From: an uncultured Woeseiaceae bacterium
GTDB taxonomy: Bacteria; Pseudomonadota; Gammaproteobacteria; Steroidobacterales; Woeseiaceae
Reading direction: 5' to 3'
DNA: 41,726 bases
NCBI GenBank assembly: GCA_947258565.1
Contig: CAMYJB010000031.1
Location: 1-41,726, forward strand
A program made the translations under genes and the position numbers. Below, piece after piece: positions 37,241 through 41,726 of this stretch. Under the pieces are notes generated by a model. The model was not told the DNA's origin and did no database searches. It worked only from the letters and a program-made list of their open reading frames with translations. How positions within the stretch are numbered: position 1 is the first letter of the stretch; every line of letters starts with the position of its first letter.

Positions 37241-38116
37241 TCAGTCGAAAGTCGCCACGAAAACGCTATCGCCGCTGCCGGCCGATGCGCGCTTCATGCC
37301 CTCGGAGTTGTAGATCATTTCGACCCGGCCCATCGAATCGACGGCGATGATGCCGCCGTCACCGCCCAGGTGCCTGACGTCGGCCAGAACCTCGTCGATG
37401 GCCTGGCTCAGCGATGCCCCGGCCCTGACCCTGCACGCCACGGACAGCGCCGCACCCGTGCGAATAAAGTACTCGCCGGTTCCGGTGCAGGAGATCGCGA
37501 TATCGCTGTCGGCCCAGGTGCCGGCGCCGACGATTGGCGTATCCCCGACACGCCCCTCGAGCTTGCCGAAGGTGCCGCCCGTCGAGGTCGCGGCCGCCAG
37601 CTCGCCGTTCGTGTCGAGCGCGACCGCGCCGACCGTGCCGTGAGCCTGGTCCTCGATCTCGTCTTCGTCGACCCCGATCGGAAGCGTGTAGTACTTGCGC
37701 GGCTCTGCCACCTCCTCGAACCCCTGTGCCCGCGCGAATGCGAGTGCGCCGGCCCCGGACAGCATCACGTGTGGCGTCGACTCCATGACGCGTCGGGCCA
37801 CCGAGATCGGGCTCACGACGTCGCGGATACAGGAAACGGCGCCCGCTGCGCTGACGGGACCGTCCATGATCGACGCGTCGAGCTCCACGTAGCCGGCGGA
37901 GTTCGGGGCCGAGCCCCGGCCCGCGACATACAGGCCGGAGGACTCCATCTGCAGAACGGCGTACTCAACGACGTCGAGTGCGCGGGCACCCGAGGCGAGC
38001 CGGTCGCGCGCGTTCTCGGTCACGTCGCGCATGTGGTACTCGGCGACGGAGTAGTCGCGCCCGCTGCGGGCGCCGGCGCCGCCGTGCAGCGCGAATGCGA
38101 AACGCTTGTTGCTCAT
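37241..38116 (-). CDS. Isoaspartyl peptidase/L-asparaginase (Ntn hydrolase, type 2)
   Basis: A 291-residue plant-type asparaginase. It begins FALHGGAGA and carries the autocleavage nucleophile in AHGTVGAVALD (T161), followed by STGGTFGKLEGRVGDTPI and GTGEYFIR of the active site. It self-cleaves before T161 into alpha and beta chains and hydrolyses isoaspartyl dipeptides or asparagine in the cytoplasm. The linker before T161 is short and acidic (GVDEDEIEDQ). It is first in the operon with the dioxygenase and GH63 gene, divergent from the FlgO/TolB-like lipoprotein. Confidence 0.92.
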   Translation of the reverse strand: MSNKRFAFALHGGAGARSGRDYSVAEYHMRDVTENARDRLASGARALDVVEYAVLQMESSGLYVAGRGSAPNSAGYVELDASIMDGPVSAAGAVSCIRDVVSPISVARRVMESTPHVMLSGAGALAFARAQGFEEVAEPRKYYTLPIGVDEDEIEDQAHGTVGAVALDTNGELAAATSTGGTFGKLEGRVGDTPIVGAGTWADSDIAISCTGTGEYFIRTGAALSVACRVRAGASLSQAIDEVLADVRHLGGDGGIIAVDSMGRVEMIYNSEGMKRASAGSGDSVFVATFD

Positions 38117-38173
38117 CGGGCTAGTTTACTCGAAAAGCCCTCACGCCCCGTGCACATAAGCCAGTACACTGGC

Positions 38174-39220
38174 ATGCGCATGCGAACGCCGGAAACCGAT
38201 AATCGCTCCAGGGATCAGCGTCACGCGAATGTGGCGCTGATCTGTACCGCGCTGGTCATGGCCGCGCTTTCGGCGTGCCAGGATCTCTCCACGCCGGCCG
38301 AGCGGCCGACGCTCGCGGTGCTCCCGATCGGGGCGACCGACACGCGAGAGGAGACGCGCGACCTCGCGGATCATCTGACGAAGCGATTTCGCACGATTCT
38401 GTCCAGTCGCCCCGAAGTGCGCGTGATCGAATCGCGGAGCGCCATGCACATTTCGTTGAGCGGCCTGGAAATTTCGGAAAAGGCGGCGGTGCTCGGCGCC
38501 GACTACCTGCTGACCGGAACCCTTGGCCGGGGCGAGGGCCGGCTGCAGCTGATGCTGCAATTGCTCGACAAGAGCGGTGAGGAGCGATGGGCGGAGGGTT
38601 TCCAGAGCCCGCTCCTCTACCAGGCGCAGCTGCAGGACTGGGTACTCGATGCGCTGTGGCCGCAGCTGCCGCTGGAACCGCAGGCACTCGAAGCGGCACA
38701 CGCGATCGTCGCCAACTGCCACTACCCGGACGACGCGATGGCGATACTGACGCTGGCGCGCACCGGCCGCCGCGGCGGCGGTCCTGCCTCGCTGGCGATG
38801 GTTGCGACCGCGGACATCGAGGCCGGCCTCCTGCATCTGGCGCAATCGGAGTTCTACTTCGGGCAGTTCGAAACCCTGCCCGAGGGACAGAAGTCCGTCG
38901 TCGAGCAACTGGCCACGCGGTCGCTCGGGCGCGCGGCTGCCAGCTGCCCGGACCATCCCCACGTCGAATTGCTGCGCCTGCTGAACACCGGCGAATTAAA
39001 GCTCGATGCCGAAAATGCGGCCGAATACCTTGCCCGCCACCCCAATTCCGCGGACCTGTACCTCGCGATTGCAATCCTGCACGGCGAGGCAGGTTCACAC
39101 CGCCGTGCCCGGGCCCACGCGCGCGAAGCGGCAGCGCTGGACCCGCTCGGTGAAGCGACGCGATGCCGAACGAAGGCGTTACTGGGCGCGCGGGACGAGG
39201 GGAAGGGCGACTGTCCCTGA
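38174..39220 (+). CDS. Lipoprotein with TolB/FlgO-like domain and TPR-like C-terminus
   Basis: A 348-residue protein. The first 35 residues form a basic leader with lipobox ALSAC. Residues 45-130 resemble the TolB-like N-terminal domain common beside adenylate cyclase-type regulators and FlgO: LAVLPIG, LADHLTKRF, RVIESRSAM, LGADYLLTGTLGR, LQLMLQLLDKSGEERWAEGF. The rest is helical with a TPR-like end (AEYLARHPNSADLYLAIAILHGEAGSHRRARAHAREAAALDP). Four cysteines beyond the lipobox are present. The long open frame upstream to 37370 is antisense to the asparaginase and is ignored. Probable role: an envelope scaffold or sensor, not proven. Confidence 0.75.
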   Translation: MRMRTPETDNRSRDQRHANVALICTALVMAALSACQDLSTPAERPTLAVLPIGATDTREETRDLADHLTKRFRTILSSRPEVRVIESRSAMHISLSGLEISEKAAVLGADYLLTGTLGRGEGRLQLMLQLLDKSGEERWAEGFQSPLLYQAQLQDWVLDALWPQLPLEPQALEAAHAIVANCHYPDDAMAILTLARTGRRGGGPASLAMVATADIEAGLLHLAQSEFYFGQFETLPEGQKSVVEQLATRSLGRAAASCPDHPHVELLRLLNTGELKLDAENAAEYLARHPNSADLYLAIAILHGEAGSHRRARAHAREAAALDPLGEATRCRTKALLGARDEGKGDCP

Positions 39221-39278
39221 AATCCGGGAGTAGTTCGCGGCATTGAAAAGTGGCGCCGTTGCCGTATTCTGGCCGGCG

Positions 39279-39806
39279 ATGTGCCCCGCCCCTAACAAGG
39301 AGACGACGGTCACGACGCGATCGTCAAAAGCAGCCCTGGTCACGATGATCGGGCTCAGCCTGTCAGCGTGCGCGTCACTCGACGTCAACGACTATTGCCG
39401 GTATTCGCCGGCTCAGCCGATCCGGGAAGCCGATCCGGAATCGCTGGCGCTGGTGCTGGGCGTGAAGCCCGGGCGTACGAAAGTATCCCCGTTCGTTGTT
39501 TTTCGCAGCTTGTCGGACGAGTACCCGGAGGCGTCCCTGACGCTTTCAGCCGCCGCCGCGCCCCACTCCATGCCGGTGAACCTCGATGAATCCCGATGCG
39601 CCGGGGTGGACTGGAGCACCTACACGCTCACGGCCGATCGCGAGGAATGGAACGCGTTCTGGGCGGATGACCGGACTTCGCATTTCGAAGTTGCCATCGC
39701 GTTTCTCGACAATAGCGAGCCATTGCTGGTGAGCGCCTTTGGCGCCGCAATTCTGGATACGTCCGCTCCGGACTACCTGGTTGCGTGCGGCTGCTATTGG
39801 AAATAA
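39279..39806 (+). CDS. Lipoprotein of unknown function (about 175 aa)
   Basis: Unrecognised family. The hydrophobic leader ALVTMIGLSLSAC ends in a lipobox. The mature part has a compact mixed sequence, including SPFVVFRSLSDEYPEASLTLS, a Trp/Tyr-rich core (DWSTYTLTADREEWNAFWADD) and a cysteine-rich end (VACGCYWK). The start is uncertain. The ATG at 39279 and a TTG at 39243 are in frame, while the best ribosome site (AAGGAG, about 39297-39302) is followed by no in-frame ATG, GTG or TTG before the leader. It follows the FlgO/TolB-like gene on the same strand. Confidence 0.7.
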   Translation: MCPAPNKETTVTTRSSKAALVTMIGLSLSACASLDVNDYCRYSPAQPIREADPESLALVLGVKPGRTKVSPFVVFRSLSDEYPEASLTLSAAAAPHSMPVNLDESRCAGVDWSTYTLTADREEWNAFWADDRTSHFEVAIAFLDNSEPLLVSAFGAAILDTSAPDYLVACGCYWK

Positions 39807-39901
39807 TTTTCGAAAAACCGAACCTGCGTCGCAGTTAGGCCACCCCCACATCGCTAAGTTGACAGACTGCCGAACCGCAGGGAGGCGACGTCGCTCCGGT
39901 G

Positions 39902-40999
39902 ATGACGAGGTGGCTCAAAAATCTTCGCCAAATCAGCAGCCTGGAACGGCTGGTGGCCTGGATGGCGGCATTATGGCAATACGCGGTGACGGCATGGCAG
40001 CTGGTCACGCGCGCCATCTGGTTCTTCCTCCAAAGCCTCGTACGGCGCTTGCGGCCACCCGGTTCCGACGCCCGCAGGAAATTTCGTGCCCGCGCGTATC
40101 CCGGATCCCGCGACCGCGAGTACCTGGTTCACGTGCCGCCATCGTATCAGCGGCAGGAACGACTGCCGCTGGTCATGGTTCTGCACGGCTGTAACCAGGA
40201 TCACTTCGACATGCAGACCATTACGCGGTTCGATGAACTGGCCGATCGCTACGGTTTCGTCGTCGTGTACCCCTTCATCACCGGCTATCGTGGCGTACGG
40301 CTGCGTAACTGCTGGGGATGGTGGCGGCGCGGAGATATCCGTCGCGGCAGTGGTGAAGTCGAAGATCTATGGAATATCGTCAACGCCGTACGGCGCAGCC
40401 ACCGGATCGATCCCGACAGGATCCACGTTACCGGCCTGTCATCCGGTGCCGCCATGGCTGTCGCCCTGGCTGTCGTGCACGGCGGCAAGATCGCCTCCTG
40501 TGCCGCCGTTGCTGGCGTTGCCTACGGTGAATCCATCTGGGCGCTGGGCAAGTATCCTCGAGTCAGGAAAACCAGCAAAACGGTGGCCGAAATGAACCAG
40601 GCTATGGGCAGCAAGAAAAGCCTGACACCGCTCTTCATCGCGCATTCGGCCGACGACCACGTCGTGGGCCTGCGAGCGGCGGAAACGCTTCGCGACAGCT
40701 GGATTGCCTGCTTCGGTATTGATGCTGGCAGCGCGGACGTGACGCAGGGCACGCACGGCCGAACACCGTGGTCACTGACGACCTACGCTGATGAGACGGG
40801 CGCCAGCGCTTTGAATTACCTCGTACTCAAAGGCTACGAACACGGCTGGTACGGTGGCGCTCGCGGCCCCTTCAGCATCCCCGACGCTCCGGACGTCTCC
40901 AGCATGATCTGGTCGTTCTTTTCCCGGCACCCGCGCAGGGCGAAGAAGCAATCAGTGCAGAGCTCTGTTACCGAAAGGTTGCGGCTGAAGGCGTCCTGA
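39902..40999 (+). CDS. PHB depolymerase-family esterase (alpha/beta hydrolase)
   Basis: A 365-residue hydrolase of the LpqC/PHB depolymerase family. The core starts with VHVPPSYQRQERLPLVMVLHGCNQ (oxyanion region), then the nucleophile elbow GLSSGAAM (Ser near residue 180), a probable Asp in HSADDHVV and the His in GYEHGWYGG. It has no clear signal peptide. Instead, residues 1-50 form a hydrophobic, Trp-rich helical stretch (LVAWMAALWQYAVTAW...), typical of intracellular or membrane-associated members. It should hydrolyse polyhydroxyalkanoate or another ester. Start: ATG at 39902, directly after an in-frame GTG at 39899; the nearest GGAGG is 16 bases away, which is long. Confidence 0.85.
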   Translation: MTRWLKNLRQISSLERLVAWMAALWQYAVTAWQLVTRAIWFFLQSLVRRLRPPGSDARRKFRARAYPGSRDREYLVHVPPSYQRQERLPLVMVLHGCNQDHFDMQTITRFDELADRYGFVVVYPFITGYRGVRLRNCWGWWRRGDIRRGSGEVEDLWNIVNAVRRSHRIDPDRIHVTGLSSGAAMAVALAVVHGGKIASCAAVAGVAYGESIWALGKYPRVRKTSKTVAEMNQAMGSKKSLTPLFIAHSADDHVVGLRAAETLRDSWIACFGIDAGSADVTQGTHGRTPWSLTTYADETGASALNYLVLKGYEHGWYGGARGPFSIPDAPDVSSMIWSFFSRHPRRAKKQSVQSSVTERLRLKAS

Positions 41000-41048
41000 C
41001 ACGATCGCACCGCTTGCGACGAGACGTCCCGCGTCCCACACTACCGGC

Positions 41049-41447
41049 ATGCGTTTTCCGTCTGTCATGGTCGTGCTGTGCCTGCTCGCCGTGTCCGGGT
41101 CTCTCGCGGGACCCCGCGAGACGATCATCGGCAGGAATGCTTCGTTCTGTGACAGCGAGGGGCAGGTCTGTCTCCGGGGAACTCTGAGCTATTATGCGAA
41201 TCCGAGGCTGCTCGAACTGAGGAGCCGGGTGCAAAAAGCCGAGGGTCCCGGCCTTCTCAGGATCCGCCTGGTTGGCCAGAATTCCGACGGCCATACCCGC
41301 CGGACGGTGCTCGAGGTCCGGATCAGGGGTCGGTACAGCGAAATCGTCAACAACAAGCTGATCACGGACCACCCGGACGTCGCTGCCTGGCAGCTCGAAT
41401 CGATCAGCTTCGAACCGGGGCCACCGCCGGGAAGCAACGTCCGCTGA
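41049..41447 (+). CDS. Small secreted protein of unknown function (132 aa)
   Basis: Unrecognised. A signal peptide (MRFPSVMVVLCLLAVSGSLAG) is followed by a short, probably beta-rich protein with a cysteine pair (SFCDSEGQVCLRG) that may be disulfide-bonded, and a basic middle (HTRRTVLEVRIRGRYSEIVNNK). It ends in Pro/Gly-rich sequence. No strong ribosome site is visible ahead of the ATG. It lies 49 bases after the esterase on the same strand. Confidence 0.65.
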   Translation: MRFPSVMVVLCLLAVSGSLAGPRETIIGRNASFCDSEGQVCLRGTLSYYANPRLLELRSRVQKAEGPGLLRIRLVGQNSDGHTRRTVLEVRIRGRYSEIVNNKLITDHPDVAAWQLESISFEPGPPPGSNVR

Positions 41448-41597
41448 ATACATGGCCGGGATGACCGCGAAATACGAGTCTGGATTCTCGCGGGCAAGCG
41501 CGCCGGGCCAGGCGGCGATCATAGGTGTAAGCTTGGCGAACTAACGGCGGGATTTCGAGTCCAAAACCGGGTAAGCCAGAGGGGAGCGAATAAAGCG

Positions 41598-41726
41598 ATG
41601 AGAATGGGGATCATCCTGATTGGTATGACGGCTGCGTTAGGCGCCTGTGCCAGCGACCCGATCTACACGCCGCCGGCTGATCAGACAGTTAATGACTACG
41701 TGACTGCCGCCCAGCTGGAGGAGGTC
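41598..41726 (+). CDS. Lipoprotein, 5' part only (runs off the window)
   Basis: The ATG at 41598 follows GGGGAG (41581-41586). The first 43 codons read a leader with lipobox ALGAC and then a short Pro-rich linker and NDYVTAAQLEEV. The last motif resembles the start of DUF6491 lipoproteins (xDYxVxxxLEEVxxI), but too little is visible to be firm. The reading frame is open to the window end. Confidence 0.6.
   Translation, partial: MRMGIILIGMTAALGACASDPIYTPPADQTVNDYVTAAQLEEV

Noticed and set aside
41540..41580. tRNA-like T-arm (TTTCGAGTCC)
   Set aside because: No matching acceptor stem, D-arm or anticodon arm could be found around it.

Overview
The window looks like chromosomal DNA of a GC-rich, free-living, probably marine or sediment gammaproteobacterium. 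The reasons are two TonB-dependent receptors, many small lipoproteins with typical Gram-negative lipoboxes, a DUF5329 protein, a REP-type tyrosine transposase relic with palindromic repeats, and Na+-driven symporters. A lineage such as the Woeseiales is plausible but is only a guess. No RNA genes, CRISPR arrays or prophage were seen.

Layout. 1-2.4 kb: palindromic repeat clusters around a small secreted protein, a sarcosine/dimethylglycine-type methyltransferase and a broken haloacid dehalogenase. 2.4-7.6 kb: a translationally coupled pair, a NifJ-type pyruvate:ferredoxin oxidoreductase and a GltD/DsrL-like flavoprotein. 7.7-8.6 kb: a dead REP-associated transposase between 19-base inverted repeats. 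8.7-12.4 kb: a secreted EEP-fold lipoprotein, a DUF5329 protein, and a PLP lyase plus opine dehydrogenase pair behind a palindromic operator candidate. 12.4-18.3 kb: a second repeat family, small secreted proteins, an M16 protease, a periplasmic rhodanese lipoprotein and a broken APH/AAA kinase. 18.4-25.5 kb: an NSS sodium symporter coupled to a TonB receptor, a small lipoprotein and a 1099-residue BNR/VPS10-type exoprotein.

25.6-38.1 kb holds the most coherent system. Divergent from a ROK regulator lies a D-glycerate 3-kinase of the plant GLYK type, with a GST and an aldo/keto reductase remnant. On the regulator's side follow a TonB receptor, a GH13_18 phosphorylase carrying the TETNVPH motif, a sugar kinase remnant, and an SSS symporter. 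A convergent operon of isoaspartyl peptidase, TauD/CAS-like dioxygenase and a GH63 glycosidase ends 5 bases from the symporter. The phosphorylase, the GH63 enzyme and the glycerate kinase fit together as a pathway for glucosylglycerate, a compatible solute: outer-membrane uptake, Na+-driven import, cleavage to glucose-1-phosphate or glucose plus glycerate, then 3-phosphoglycerate. This is inference from families and neighbourhood.

The right end (38.2-41.7 kb) carries small lipoproteins, a PHB-depolymerase-type esterase and a gene cut by the window end. A recurring oddity is gene relics that lost an internal, catalytic segment: haloacid dehalogenase, transposase, APH/AAA kinase, ROK-type kinase and aldo/keto reductase.
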